This document shows positions 10,326 to 22,108 of a stretch of DNA of 64,000 bases, one piece after another; position 1 is the first letter of the stretch, and every line of letters starts with the position of its first letter. The translations under genes and the position numbers were made by a program. The stretch lies in NCBI GenBank assembly GCA_013180625.2, contig SNVD02014099.1:62001-126000 (forward strand). The letters are read 5' to 3'. The DNA comes from Boswellia sacra (Eukaryota > Streptophyta > Magnoliopsida > Sapindales > Burseraceae). The notes beneath the pieces are model-generated. The model was not told the origin of the DNA, did not search any database, and saw only the letters and a program-made list of their open reading frames with translations.

Positions 10326-13070
10326 TGATTGAATTTATCGTGTAGCTATATGAATGATAATGTTGAAAAATATGAATGATCCAATCATGTAGCTTACGTT
10401 ACTGTCTATTGATGTGTTCGGTTAGATTTTTGAATAATTTTTTATAATTCTAATTTACTAAACCTAAGGAATGGAATCCTACAGACTAATGTGTATTGAT
10501 GTGAATTCTATTATTATTTATATTTTAGTTGTTAAAGACTAATTAAAGTTTGATTTTATTTTGCAGGCAGTATTAGAGTATTTTAAATATCTGAACATTC
10601 CTATTGTTAAGAGTATTTTAGAGTATCTATTTTGCTGATTCTAAACTTTACTTGCATTTTCCTCTTATTTTGTTATTGTTGGAGTTTGAATACTATTGTT
10701 GAGTCCTTGGCCATAAAGATTAAGCTTCTGGGTCTATTGGTCACATAGTATTATAGCTAAGTCGAGCAAATGGTCTTGCTAAGTCGAGCAAATGGTCTTG
10801 TATTCAAGTCCTACTTGCGTTAATGACAATAATTACAATAATAGTAGGTTGTGTTTGGTCCATGTGCAATTGCTCTGAAGGGTTGTGTTAGAGTGTAAAT
10901 ATTGTTGTTGATTTCATACCTATGAGCTTAAGATTTTAGCATAAGTGATCAATTATCAGTTAGTTAACAAAATCAAATCCTAGGAGTCAAAAGTATCATT
11001 GTTGATTGTGATGAAAACTTTTGTAGAAATCTTCTCTAGAATGGACAATGTAGCATGTTAAGCTATGGTTAAAAGAGCATAATTTCAACACATGCTAGGG
11101 TGTTCAACAAACGATGCAATGCATTGTGTGTTGAAATTAGTAACATTTTTCTTGTGTTAGATCTATTTCGGTTTGGGTTTTGTAGTCTCATAATGCTTTT
11201 AAAATTGAACTCATATATCTATTCAGTTTTTCAATTGGTTATACTTGGTTGAACTTGGAGCAATTTGTAAATGTGAGAGGTTGCATTTCCTCCAATAGCC
11301 AAAAGGCATTTTCATTTGATAAATGCTTAGCTTGTGAAAAGCTAACCATTGCTGATTCTGTTTGAGAATTGCTTTTTTTTTTTTAGCAAGTCATGGTCCA
11401 AAATTCTGTACTTCCAATTCTTTTACGTGATGTGTTGGCATTCTTTTTGGAGACCAAATTTTTACGCTTAAGGTTGCTTAAATTTCTATCCATACATGGA
11501 AAGGTGTGCATCACAAGGAAATTGTGCTTTAAATAGAATCCTTTCATATGCATTTTGACAAGGTATTCTAGTTCATGCTATCTATACTAGTTTACTTTTA
11601 TGTATTGGCTTGTCTCTGTATTTCATACATCATTATTTATACAATACATAGAATTTGTTGTTGATTTCTAGACTTGATGATAAATTTGTCAGTTGTGGTG
11701 TTTTTTTTTTCTTCCTCACCATGAGATTTCTTATGCAAGCCTAATGTCATGCCCTGTGTGAATTCTCAAGTTGTGTATTTGATTGGACTTGGTTCTCCAT
11801 ATTCTCTTGGGTTTTTTATATTTAGGTATAGGACTTGAAAATGTGGAAGGACAAAAATATGACAGAGCTTGAAGAGGGCATGGGAGAAGCTGAAGTTGAA
11901 TGTCAAAAAGTTAGGAGTCAAATACAGGCTGCTTAGTTGCTGGGACTTGTTTTGTTCTCTTTTTTCATTGGGTGGACTTACATAAGAGTGAATTGTTATG
12001 TTTATAAATGATTACATGATTTTCTTAGGCTTGCTGGGATCTAAAAACTTTGGTTTTTTTAACATTAACCAAAGTAAAAGTGGTTTGCTTAGGTCTAATT
12101 TTTTGTGATTGTTAACTAAAGCTTAACATGAATGCTATAAAGAGATTGGACTGGTTTGAATGCTAAAAAGCCATAACAAAGCATTATAGTAACTAAAGTG
12201 CCCAACCGAGTAATAAAAGGAAAAAAAACTACATTACACCTAAATTAACAGCTTCTGGAGTAACACAATATAAAATTCATCAATGTGTTTGTGAAAACTT
12301 ATATAATTGCCCATTCTTAAAGAAGGAAAAAATAAAAGGTATTATAGAAAAATGCTAGTCCACAAGCATCCACTATATCAACATCTGTTACCATACTTTC
12401 TCTAATTTCTCTCAAATTTTAATTAAGTACATCCATCAAAAGAAAATGGGTGTGAATGAACTTCCTACATCAACGCTCCATATGATCATTTTCCCGAAAC
12501 CCATCTAAATAAAAAGTGAAAACAATTCATCAAAAGCACTCAATTCAATTGACGATAGATTAACATAACAAACACAAGGCTTCACGCAGCAACCATAAGC
12601 TATGTCTTTAATTCCAACAAAACAGATGTGAAGAAGAAAATAGATATCAAAATCATTAGCACAAAAGCAAATACAAACACAACTCCAATAGATCTGTTGG
12701 ATTCGTTTGTTCTAAATCAATATAAATTCATAACCCAGTCTTAATTAAGCTTCGATTATAGAGGTTTTACAGTTGCTAACGATAAAAAAAATTGTAAAAT
12801 AGGAAGAAATAAGGAAGAAGGAATTACCGACTCTCTCGGTTTCTCAAATTTAAAAAAGAAATTTCTCTCTTTGCCGTGCTAGTGCGACTACCACGATGGA
12901 AGGAAGAAGAAGGTTAGAGAAAGGTGGGTAACGTTGGATATATGCTCAATCGAGTTCTTGTTTTCCTTGCTCTGTCCCATTTTCTCTTTTCCTTCTCACA
13001 GCCGATGGAGATTTTTTTGTTTCTCTTCTAGTTTATGATTCTAGGTCATCTCAAACTCAAGTCTTGGAAG
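10326..13070. other. Harbinger interior without recognised domain; short coiled-coil-like exon
   Basis: This part of the element has no transposon domain I recognise. It includes a plus-strand 31-codon frame at 11,841-11,936 (MWKDKNMTELEEGMGEAE...) with the charge pattern of a coiled coil, preceded by an AG, and a perfect 22-bp tandem duplication (10,756-10,799). The frame could be a captured host exon, but it is too short to assign. Confidence 0.35.
10756..10799 (+). repeat. Perfect 22-bp tandem duplication
   Basis: Two adjacent copies of GCTAAGTCGAGCAAATGGTC followed by TT in each (10,756-10,777 and 10,778-10,799). Confidence 0.85.
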
Positions 13071-13217
13071 GGGTTGATATTACCCCGTTAGATGGTAATC
13101 TGAATCCCATGGGAAACACGTATTCCAGAGTTCAAATTTTTTAAAAAGATAACCAAACACGGGTTAGGAATCATATTCCCATTCCTAAGCCCCTAACATC
13201 CTGTACCAAACAGCCCC

Positions 13218-14312
13218 TGAGGTCTTAATTTGATATGATATTTTTAATTAGGCATCCTTTATGTGTTGTTATGAAATCTTCACATTTTTGAAAGACTTTG
13301 GGAAACCATCAAATTGTTAAAAATCAGCCAATGGAATGTGTGCAATGCTTAATTGGTGATTCAGTCATTCACCCAATATTTGTTGTGTTTTCTAAAGTGA
13401 ATTCGATTTTTGTGAGTGTATAATTGACAGGTCAAGTTAATTTATTCTTAATTATGTATTTTATATTTTAGCAATTGATAATATTTCATTGATTTTTATG
13501 TTGACGAGAGAAATTCTTTGTCATAGAAGTTGTTGGTACTTCTTGCTTCAAGGTAAATAATTCAAAACTTAGTCAAGCCTTATTATTGGTTTTGTTTTAT
13601 ATTAAAGATAATTAAAGACTGATTGAAGCCTTGGTAAGTTGTTTTGTGGGTAGAAGTTTTGTTTGCAAAGGTTTTAGCACGCATTCAACTTAAAGCAAAG
13701 AAAAAATAGAGACTTTGAGTTATTGTTCACTCCATACCTGCAAATGAGAAGATGGGACTGTTGATATTTTGGATTCATAATCTACTTTAGTACTACATTT
13801 ATAGTTGATCAATTAGGGTAGTAAACTATATAAAAATATATTCCTATGATTGTATATATGTAATAGGAGTAGAGTTGAAGATCAACTATTGAATTCTAAT
13901 CTTGTTTGATGAATTATGTATGGCATTGTATATGATGAGCTTGTTAACAATCAGATTTTGACTCGGTAATTCCTATCCTTTGCAGATTGAAGAAGGTCAG
14001 CAATCACTAGAGGTTGATAATTCAAATTTGGAGCTTGTTAAAGAAGAATCTACCAGACTTGGAAGCCCAAGGATGAATCTATCCAAACAATGCATATTCT
14101 TTATATAAGATGTGTTTTGTTCTTGTAAAATTTATGAAAATAAATAAAATATGATGTATTTGAATTATTTATTTATTTTGTGTAATGTATATACGTAATA
14201 TGTTGAATATTGAGATCAAATTGAATTTTAATATTTGTAATAGTGACCTTATAATCAAACCCATTATATATGTCATAAAATTAATTGTCTTAAAATGATA
14301 TATTCTACATTG
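13218..14312. other. Spacer between Harbinger element and MULE
   Basis: No complete gene. At about 13,985-14,112 a frame after TTTGCAG (IEEGQQSLEVDNSNLELVKEE...) is acidic and coiled-coil-like and is followed by an AATAAAATATGATG stretch that could be a polyadenylation signal. It might be the last exon of a plus-strand host transcript, or chance. The last 150 bp resemble the repeat on the other side of the MULE (31,509 onwards), consistent with insertion into one repeat. Confidence 0.3.
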
Positions 14313-14443
14313 GGTTAATATTGTAGGCATTTCTTACTTTTTGGTCTTATTTCGTTAATAAATGCTTTTTGCATTTTTTCATAAATTTGGTCACTAGATT
14401 TTAGAAATACATCATGGACCTCCGTTCTGTTAAGTCAGATGTT
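14313..14443 (+). repeat. MULE left terminal inverted repeat
   Basis: Pairs with 31,376-31,506. Shared blocks read inwards include GGTTAATAT, AATAAA/TGC, TTTTGCATTTTT, CATAAATTTGGTC, AAATACATCAT and GACCTCC. Confidence 0.8.
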
Positions 14444-14677
14444 AAATGACATCACTTTTTCATTAAAGTGATCGCAATTACGTTAATATCCTTAACCCTA
14501 TGTAAAAGAACACGTGCTGATTAAAAGAGAAATACTTTCGTGTAAAATGACATGTTTATCCTCAATTAAGTTAGGAAAATGACGAAGCTGCTTTGACATT
14601 TTTCTATGTGCAATGACCAATTTATCCCTGACAATTTCAAAAATTAAAATAACCGTTGGAATCTAACCGTTGCTACC

Positions 14678-14935
14678 ATGCAGACCTGTTTGTGCAATAT
14701 AAATACGTCCCTCAGTTTGCAATCAAGTCATCTTTCAAAAGGAAAACATGCACCATTCTCATCTAGACAAGCTAGCATTCAACTACAAAAGCCTTCATCC
14801 AGCAATATAATCAACAGCAGAGGCCACACAACCCCATCATTCAATAGACAAGCCAGCATTCAACTACAAAAGCCTTCTTCCAGCAATATAATCTACAGCA
14901 GGAGCAACACAACCCCATCATTCAAACACAGTTAA
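14678..14935 (+). CDS. Leader ORF of MULE accessory gene with two 81-bp repeats
   Basis: An 85-codon plus-strand frame just inside the left MULE end. Two in-frame 81-bp tandem units (14,765-14,845 and 14,846-14,926) each encode 27 residues beginning RQASIQLQKPSSSNII. Composition is Ser/Gln/Thr-rich with no recognised domain. It could be a real small ORF, or the transcribed leader of the GRF-finger ORF 100 bp downstream. In-frame repetition without stops is the only support for translation. Confidence 0.3.
   Translation: MQTCLCNINTSLSLQSSHLSKGKHAPFSSRQASIQLQKPSSSNIINSRGHTTPSFNRQASIQLQKPSSSNIIYSRSNTTPSFKHS
14765..14926 (+). repeat. Two-unit 81-bp tandem repeat
   Basis: Units 14,765-14,845 and 14,846-14,926 start AGACAAGC(T/C)AGCATTCAAC and differ at only a few positions. 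Confidence 0.9.
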
Positions 14936-14995
14936 CATTTTCAAAGTGAGCACACAAACGGATTTCAATCAATCAAAATCAAGTAATCCAAGGTT

Positions 14996-15406
14996 GAGAA
15001 TGGCAAATGGCAGAATGATAAAATTCAAAACAAAAGGTGTAAATGTGGTGCAAAAGCAGCTGTTTTGATTTCTGAGTCAGCAAATAATCCCGGTAAGTTG
15101 TATTTTACATGCAAAAATGATAAATGTAATTTCTATAGGTGGTGGGATCTTGATGATGAAGAGATGCATAGTGATCTATATGGATTTCTAAGCTATACTA
15201 ATATGATGGAAAGGGAGGAGCAAAGCAAAAAGGATAATGTTGAATGGATGTTGATAGAGATAAAAGCTGATTTGAAGCAAGTGATGAGGCAAACTGAAAT
15301 GGTGGTGTGGATTGATGAAAAAATGAAGAATCATATGCTGTTGAACAAGTTTCTATTCTACATGGTTTTTCTTATTTTGATGTCATTTTTGGTAAAGATA
15401 ATGTAA
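14996..15406 (+). CDS. MULE accessory ORF with GRF-type zinc finger and C-terminal membrane segment
   Basis: The frame reads RCKCGAKAAVLISES, then NPGKLYFTCKNDKCNFYRWW: a zf-GRF module with CxC, then C and C, and the aromatic FYRWWD ending. GRF fingers bind single-stranded nucleic acid in other proteins. It is followed by a charged helical region and a hydrophobic C-terminus (about FLFYMVFLILMSFLV), as in many small plant GRF proteins of about 130-200 residues. The open frame has no ATG. A plausible ATG (15,000, MANGRM...) is in another frame, so a single-base frameshift near 15,025-15,035 probably separates start and finger. It is transcribed divergently from the transposase. Function in the element is unknown. 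Confidence 0.6.
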   Translation, partial: ENGKWQNDKIQNKRCKCGAKAAVLISESANNPGKLYFTCKNDKCNFYRWWDLDDEEMHSDLYGFLSYTNMMEREEQSKKDNVEWMLIEIKADLKQVMRQTEMVVWIDEKMKNHMLLNKFLFYMVFLILMSFLVKIM

Positions 15407-15889
15407 TGATGATAGATCCAAGGAATGGAAATGCAGTAATGCAAGCTTAATTGACATTATATGGCAACAATATTAGCAAGTTATAAGCAAAATAAAAGCA
15501 GATTCTGAGATAAATAAACAGCTGCATTAATATAAAGGCATAAAGTTCGTATTAAACAACTACAATAATAGACAGCTGCATTAATACAAGCCTAAGTATA
15601 GATATTAACGGCTACAAAAATAAAAAAATGGCGCTGCTATCTATCAGTGCCATTTTTTTCTAGTTCATGCCTAGTTAAAGGACTTTACGGTGTCATTTAC
15701 AAAAAGAAACAAGCAATATTAACCCTTCTATGTGCTGTACCCAGTTGGCTTAGTAATGTGCATATGTGCATCATGACAACTGATATCTACCCAAGTTTTA
15801 CATATAGTATCTTTACAAAAACACATATTTGCAAAAAAACTTCTCCTAAATCATTTCTCTAGCAAACTAAACAACTAACCAAAACTTGA
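15407..15889. other. MULE non-coding stretch
   Basis: Sequence between the two convergent MULE genes. I see no domain; it probably holds both 3' untranslated regions. Confidence 0.4.
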
Positions 15890-18361
15890 GGAGGTACCAC
15901 AAGCTTTGCATTCCAGTTTGTTTGAGTCTTCCTGCTACCATTGCATCTTGTGGCTACATGGATAATGTAAAAAAATGGTTAATAATAAAAGGTTTAATAA
16001 TACATACCATAAGGTGCTATTTACCATAGATTAAAAATTACTTCCTCAATTCCATCTAATGATGTTCTTGGGATGGTGGAGGTGCTGAGCACCTAATCTC
16101 TTGTGATGAGAACAAAGGTTGGGATGATGATGGTCCAACTTCAGTTAATTATGGTTAAGATACAGGTTAAGATGGTCCACCTTCAGTTGTATGTGATTGA
16201 GATCCAGCTTCAGTCTGAGATGACTGTCCATGAGAAGATATATTTGCTTTCTACATTGGAAATGCATGTAAAAGGTAGAACATTTGTAATTAATACCTTT
16301 TCTTACTACGTTACCACAACAAAGTTATAATCATTACCTTTTTTTGTCTTCTCACAGTTGGATCTTTAGTCGTATTTGTCTTCTTGGGAGGTTGAGATGC
16401 TATTTCAGTTTGCTAAGATGGAGCTGTTGCTTGTGAAGATGAGCCAACATAATTTTTCTTTACGTTCAAGACAATCGAGTGAAAAATAAATAAATAAACA
16501 TGACTGCTAACTTCTAAAAAGTGTAGAATAAATGAAAGTCAAAGAGAAGTGGAACAACCTTCTTTGCTGTTATGGCAGGTGGATTTTTGCAGGACCTCTT
16601 ATTATGGTTATACCTACCACAATTCTTGCAAGTCATTGTGAACAGTTTGTTTGGCGTTATATCCTCATCACGTGCTCTTCTTGTGGCCTCCTTAGGTCTC
16701 CCAGCCTTTGTCTTTTTCTTGGGAGCTTCTAACTCATTACATGGCACATCTGGCCACTTAGACTGATCAGGAATGGGTCTAATATAGTGGTCATAAGTTG
16801 CTATGCATCTGTCTCTCTGTAGCAGCTTATTGATGAACTGGTGCACATCAAGCCTCCTTTCCCTAGCACTTGCAATAGGATGTGTGTAAGGTACACCAAA
16901 AACTTGAAAAAAGACATGAAATATAAGTATTAACTAATTTAAGAGAAAAAAATTTCAATATTAAATAGGCTTAAGTTATATTACTTACCCCAAAAAAACC
17001 ACAAGAACAAAATTCCTCATTTAATCTAACAATAAAAGTCCTACCTTTGCTAACCATTTCAAATTCTAAATTTCCACACCACATCACTTCCATGTGGTTT
17101 GTAAATTTTACCATCTCCTTTATAATCCTTTTATTGTGGGCCCAACATCCGACTTCCACCTTGTACACTTTTTCACCTTGCATTTAATTTAATTTCAATA
17201 ATTTCAACTATAAGTTGCAATAATTTAATTTCATTTAACCAAGCAATGCCCTTCATTTACAACAAAAGATAGCAAAACCAGGTTAATAAAATAGGGAAAG
17301 ACTTACTTCCTTTGCATCTTTTTCATGATTTTCCTTCTAATAACCTCAACCATGGTCAAATATGTTTGATGGCGGTGTTGGTTGATCGATGAGTTAAAGC
17401 TCTTAGTGATATTGTTCATCACATTGTCAACCTTGACTTGCTAATCAAAAGCGTGCTTGATCCAATGTTGTGTAGGGATATTAGCCAACCAATCATATGC
17501 TTTTGGATCAAACTGTTTCATCTCTTCCATAGTTAAATAAGAGGCATTGGCATTAGTTGCCTTGCAAGCCCTCCAAAACAATGGTTGCAGCCCTGGAGTT
17601 GTGTGTTCTTTCTTGAAATTATCATCTAAATGTTTTTCACAATATCTATTTGATGCATAAGGCCGCTGTTCAACCAAAATATCCAGTATGTCCTTTTTGT
17701 CTATCACTCATAAAGGTCATTGGGAGGCCACACTCATCAACTGAACTTAAATGATGCCCAAGATGTTGAAGAAACCAATTCCAAGGGGAATTGCACTTAA
17801 CCTCAAAAAGGCCTAGAGCTAAGGGGAACATCCCATTATCACCATTTTATCCCTACAGAAGCCAATAAGACTCCTCTCATTGGCCTTTTCAAATGAAAAC
17901 CATCTAAACCAATAAATAGTCTACAACCTATTTAAAAACCTAACATTTGTTCAGGAAAACTAATGAAAAAACCTTGGAATCTAGGGGCCATAGAAATCAA
18001 ATTTACATTAGCCTTCACATACATTGTGGATCTAAGATTAGTTAAAAGCACAATGTTCGCATATTTATGCAACAAATTGAGTACCCTCTAGTGTTGCTCT
18101 CGTACCAGCTTAAGAGCCCTAGTCCTAGCCCTATATAGCTTCTATTTTGTTGGCTGAAGTCCATATCTTTTTTTAGATCTTTTTCAAGCCAATCTATAGT
18201 CAAGTTTGGGTTGCCCCTAAAATGTTCTTCATATTTATTAGCTATCCAAATATACGTGCATTCTGGTGTATCAGCTTGTTTTTCACAATCATGGGCAGGG
18301 TACAGAGACTTTATCTGGTAAGTAACTAAATCCTGAGTGGTGGAGGCATAAATCCTCCAAG
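15890..18361 (-). pseudogene. MULE transposase, central and C-terminal part, broken
   Basis: Mutator-type transposase downstream of the retrotransposon insertion. Read on minus from 18,361: PWRIYASTTQDLVTYQIKS (end of the N-terminal DNA-binding region); RLFIGLDGFHLK (the GLDG stretch with the first catalytic Asp, about 17,900); then after a frameshift MFPLALGLFEVKCNSPWNWF and MTFMSDRQKG (second Asp). Next come NRYCEKHLDDNFKKEH, the SWIM finger start RLNEEFCSCGFF (near 17,000), and at 16,514-16,846 the C-terminal tail with a zinc knuckle CKNCGRYNHNKRSC (CX2CX4HX4C). Several frameshifts and stops, including TAA at the junction, make it inactive. Confidence 0.75.
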
Positions 18362-18366
18362 GTTAG
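18362..18366 (+). repeat. Athila target-site duplication, left copy
   Basis: GTTAG directly before the TGACACATCC start of the LTR; the same five bases follow the other LTR at 29,525-29,529. The site lies in the MULE transposase gene. Confidence 0.9.
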
Positions 18367-19716
18367 TGACACATCCGAAAAAAGATTGCCTCCCAAGTAT
18401 AGGAGTGTCGAAGTAATAAACCCGGTGAGACCGGGGTCGATCCACAAGGAAGGGGATTTTAGCGCTACAAATTATAAGCTAAGCAAATATGATATGAATG
18501 ATTTGAAGATATGACAAGATAATATCAACAATAGATGAGAATAATTAAAATGCACAAGTAAAAGAAATTAACATAATAATAATGAAAGCTAAGGTTAGGG
18601 GATCCGCTCTTGATATTTCAAATAAGGATAAACAACCCGTTTTAGTTATATGAATTATATTTTTTTCGTTACCAATATTTATACCACTACTTGTAAATGG
18701 GTTCAAGCATCCAATGTGCCAATCACCGTATGTCTACAACAAATCAAGGTTCCTAACTAGATTCATGTCGGTAAGGAAGAACCATACGACATCTAGAAGG
18801 ATCCAAGCATTTGATGTGCCAAGGATTGTCTACAATGGATCAAGACCTCCACTTTACGAGTGGTGTCAAGATTGATTAAGAAAATAATTATATATCACAT
18901 AAAATAAACAACATAATATTATGATTATTAAGTACATATCAAAGGGTTAGAAAATCGTTACTCTCATATCAAGGGTTTCACCCTTTCACCTTAGCAAGAG
19001 AGAAATTATAAAGACATTATAAGAGAAAGAAAACAAATTGCAAGAAGAAGATTTATTAATAGCATAAAAACACAAGAGAGAAACACAATACAAGATCCCA
19101 GCAAGGCCAAGATGCCCCAATGGGTCACAAGACACCTCTATTTATAGATACATTCAGGGGCAAACTTGTCAAATTACAAAGGAATAATTGTCAAATGTTA
19201 GGTGAACTAACTTTGACCATTGGGATCATTAGGTGCACCGCTTTGACCACCGCTTTTGACATTGAAATATTGAGCATTTTAATCACATGTCTTCATGAAA
19301 GTTGTAGATATTTCTCTCCGCTTTCTAGAACATATTGATTTGCACAATTTGGATACGTATTTTGAGAGATATGGTCGAAATACTGAGGCCTGGTCAGACT
19401 GGGCCGAGACTATAGATGGGTTCACTTCAAGCCCAATTTTGGTCCACTAAGAGCCCGAATTTGATGATACTTGTGAAATGCAATCTTGTATATAATTGAA
19501 TCAGCTTTCCAAAACATTAAGATTTGCACCATTCTAATCTATAAATAGAAAGTTATGCCCATTTTACCAAACCTACATCAAAACCGAAATTAAGAGAAAG
19601 TTAATTCAAAAGATGTAAAGACTACAAATATGCTTAAGTTGAGGAATTTAATGACACTATTAATGCAATATGATGAATTAAGCTTTCATTAAGCATACAT
19701 ATTTAAGTGTTCATCA
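18367..19716 (-). repeat. 3' LTR of the Athila element
   Basis: Starts TGACACATCCGAAAAAAG and ends AAGTGTTCATCA in plus orientation. It contains a segment of about 22 bp (near 19,455-19,490) that is missing or altered in the other LTR. Confidence 0.9.
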
Positions 19717-19728
19717 TACTCCCCAACT
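19717..19728 (-). promoter_or_regulatory. Polypurine tract of the Athila element
   Basis: On minus, AGTTGGGGAGTA abuts the 3' LTR. This is the expected place and composition for the plus-strand DNA primer. Confidence 0.7.
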
Positions 19729-21040
19729 AGCTTATTGCTAGTCCCTAGCAATTAAAGCGTTATTATTTAGAAGTGATTTATAGAATTTTACATCCAAGGT
19801 GGTCATTATTGCACTCTCCTTGATTTTATCCAAATAAACAAATTCTCAACAAATTTTTTTTAATGACTCATGTACCCTTCAGTGAAGATATCAATAATCC
19901 TTCTTTTTGTGCTCAGTCGACACATGATTATGGGGCTTATTAGAAAGAAGCCATATCGGTTCTAATATTTGTTAAGGCTAACAACCTTAGGTAGGGGGTA
20001 TTCATTCATTATATATATATATATATTTTTTTTCTTTCTCTTCTTCTTCTTCTTCTTCTTCTTCTTTTTTTTTTTTTGAAAGAATGTATCTTTAACCCAT
20101 GTAGCGAGCCTTAGGCTAATGACTTCCAGACCAGTTGGCCTTAGGGCATTAGGTGTTAAGACACCCCTGCGAGCTTAATGACTCGGGTTGCCGATGCTTT
20201 ATTTTTGTTTAGAAACTTGTGGATAGTGCAATGTTCAATCCCATTAAGTTCTCCTTAATTCATGTAGCGAGCTTTGGGCCAATAGCTCCCAAATCAGTTG
20301 GTCTTAGGGTATTAGGTGTTGAGGCACCCCTCAGGCTTAATTGCTCGAATTAAGGAGGCTACAAGACCAAACTTATCCACAATTGCTCTCTCTTTATTTT
20401 TTTTTACTTTCCCCTTCCTTTTGTTGTTATCCTAAACAAAACAAAAGAACTCAAATATTGCAACATTTCATTTCCACCCACAATTATGCATCAAGGTATG
20501 TGTGTGTGTGAAGAAAGGTTCATGAATACTTGCTTAACGAGTACATAAGCACAACTTTTATTAAATGATAAGGTTGTGAGAGTTCATAGATTTGAATAAT
20601 TCAAAGTGAAATGAATAAGGCCTCCTTGCTATAAAATTCAAAAATCAAAACTAAATAATATCAAGTTAACTAAAATGACTCCTAAAAAAAATGCAAAATC
20701 AAAACAAAATGACAAATTGGTTAGAGTGTGTTTCAAGAGTTCAAACTGGCCCTCACTACTCTGCCATTCTTGACCCAGAATGCGTCTCAAGAGGATTTGA
20801 ACTCTTTACACCGCACTCTGAATCTAATTACTAACTCGCTTTTTTTTTAAGAAAAAGAAATTTTAAAACACACTTATGTCTACTGTCCTTCCCCTCCCAA
20901 CCAAATGAAACATTGTCCTCAATGTTTAAATGTAGAGAGATAAAGTATATGAGACATTACCTGACGCTTCTGTTATTCGAGAGATGACCTGAAAGACTCA
21001 TAAAATAAAATGCTAAAAATAAAATAAAGGACAAGAAAAA
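19729..21040. repeat. Athila 3' spacer with imperfect tandem repeat and CTT microsatellite
   Basis: No coding seen. Two imperfect copies of an approximately 90-bp block (about 20,098-20,187 and 20,263-20,350) share CATGTAGCGAGC, CAGTTGG and TTAGG.(C/T)ATTAGGTGTT. A (TA)n run (about 20,010-20,028) and a (CTT)n run (about 20,037-20,066) lie just before the first copy. Confidence 0.6.
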
Positions 21041-21043
21041 AAA

Positions 21044-21694
21044 TTACAAACAGAGATTCAGATCCAATTTGTACTTTTTGTTTTGCCCCCCTGACCAATT
21101 AAATTGAGTGATGGTTGGATCAGGTTGATACTCGACTGCTTGTAACTTGTCAAGTAGTTCACTAAAGGTAGTGGCAGAAATAAGGATCTGTCTCGCCGAA
21201 TGAGGGATAAAATTCTGTTCCACAGCTGCATCAACAAAACTTATCAAAGGATCAAAGAAATTTTTAACATTTAACAAACCTATAGGTTTTTGATGGAGAT
21301 TCAGTTGGGCTCAAGAGGCAATTTGAAAAATTTCTTCGCGAGTACCGAAGCCACCTGATAAAGCAATAAAGGCATCTGAATTGATGAGCATATGTGCCAT
21401 GCGTTCATGCATAGAGGAGACTTGTAACTCATGCCTAACCTTTTTTCCAACAATGCTTTCTATAGCCAAAGCTTTAGGAATAACTCCTAAAACTTGACTG
21501 CCTCCTACGAGTGCAGCTGTTGACACACAACCCATTAACCCAATGCTACCTCCCCCATAAACCACATGAATCTTTCTTTCAGCCAGTAGCCTACCAAGAT
21601 AATTTGCTGCTTCTACAAACTCCTCATTTTTACCTGGTCGAGATCCACAGAATACACATATCCTTTGGATTCGACGTTTTGAAGTTCCCTCCAT
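21044..21694 (-). pseudogene. LOG-like: Intronless LOG-type cytokinin-activating enzyme inside retrotransposon
   Basis: LOG enzymes hydrolyse cytokinin riboside 5'-monophosphates to free cytokinin and ribose 5-phosphate. From the ATG at 21,692-21,694 the frame gives 216 codons with one internal TGA at 21,312-21,314 where LOG proteins have Trp (IAS-stop-AQLNLHQKPIGLLN). Length fits plant LOGs (about 215). Motifs: RICVFCGSRPG (11-21), VVYGGGSIGLMG (44-55), MHERMA (95-100), SGGFGTREE (113-121). Against the usual MHxRK and PGGxGTxxE, the Arg and Glu remain, Lys is Met, and Pro is Ser. No introns are present although plant LOG genes are multi-exonic, so capture through RNA is likely. It lies in sense between integrase and 3' LTR and should be in the genomic transcript. 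Whether it ever acted is unknown. Confidence 0.88.
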
Positions 21695-22108
21695 GTCTAT
21701 ACAACTCTCTAACTATGTGTGAAGAAGAGAAGAAGAGATGTGATATTTATGGAGTGCAAAAAGGTATGCTAATAATGACATCCAAATAGGTAGCTCAACT
21801 GCTTGTTGAAAATTTGACAATTATGCATAGAAATTCAAAAAGATGATGAAATAAGACACCATAAGTCAAACAAAAGATACAAATTCAAAAATGACAACTA
21901 TAAGGCATTAAAATTCAAAAATGATGGCACGCATGTATATGTACAGGTAGTTGTGACTGTGGCTCATATCTTCCTCTGGTTTTACGTCCAGAAACGGCTT
22001 AAACACTTTCTATGAGTTGGGGATATGCTTCCCATCCAGTTTTCTTATAAACTGGCAAACAGGGTTGTTTTGAGTCAGATTCCCAAGACTATAGCGTTCC
22101 TGTTCATC

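Larger units (their letters stand above)
6622..13217 (-). mobile_element. PIF/Harbinger DNA transposon (two-ORF type, degraded)
   Basis: The ends are terminal inverted repeats: left GGGGCCGTTTGTTACAAGG, and the right end read inwards GGGGCTGTTTGGTACAGG, agreeing at 16 of the first 18 positions. Flanks TAA (6,619-6,621) and TGA (13,218-13,220) are a 3-bp target duplication with one mismatch, as this superfamily makes. It carries both standard proteins on minus: a Myb/SANT-like DNA-binding protein (7,724-8,715) and a DDE transposase (9,149-10,325). About 2.7 kb between the transposase start and the right end has no recognised domain. Both ORFs have premature stops, so this copy is not autonomous. 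Confidence 0.85.
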
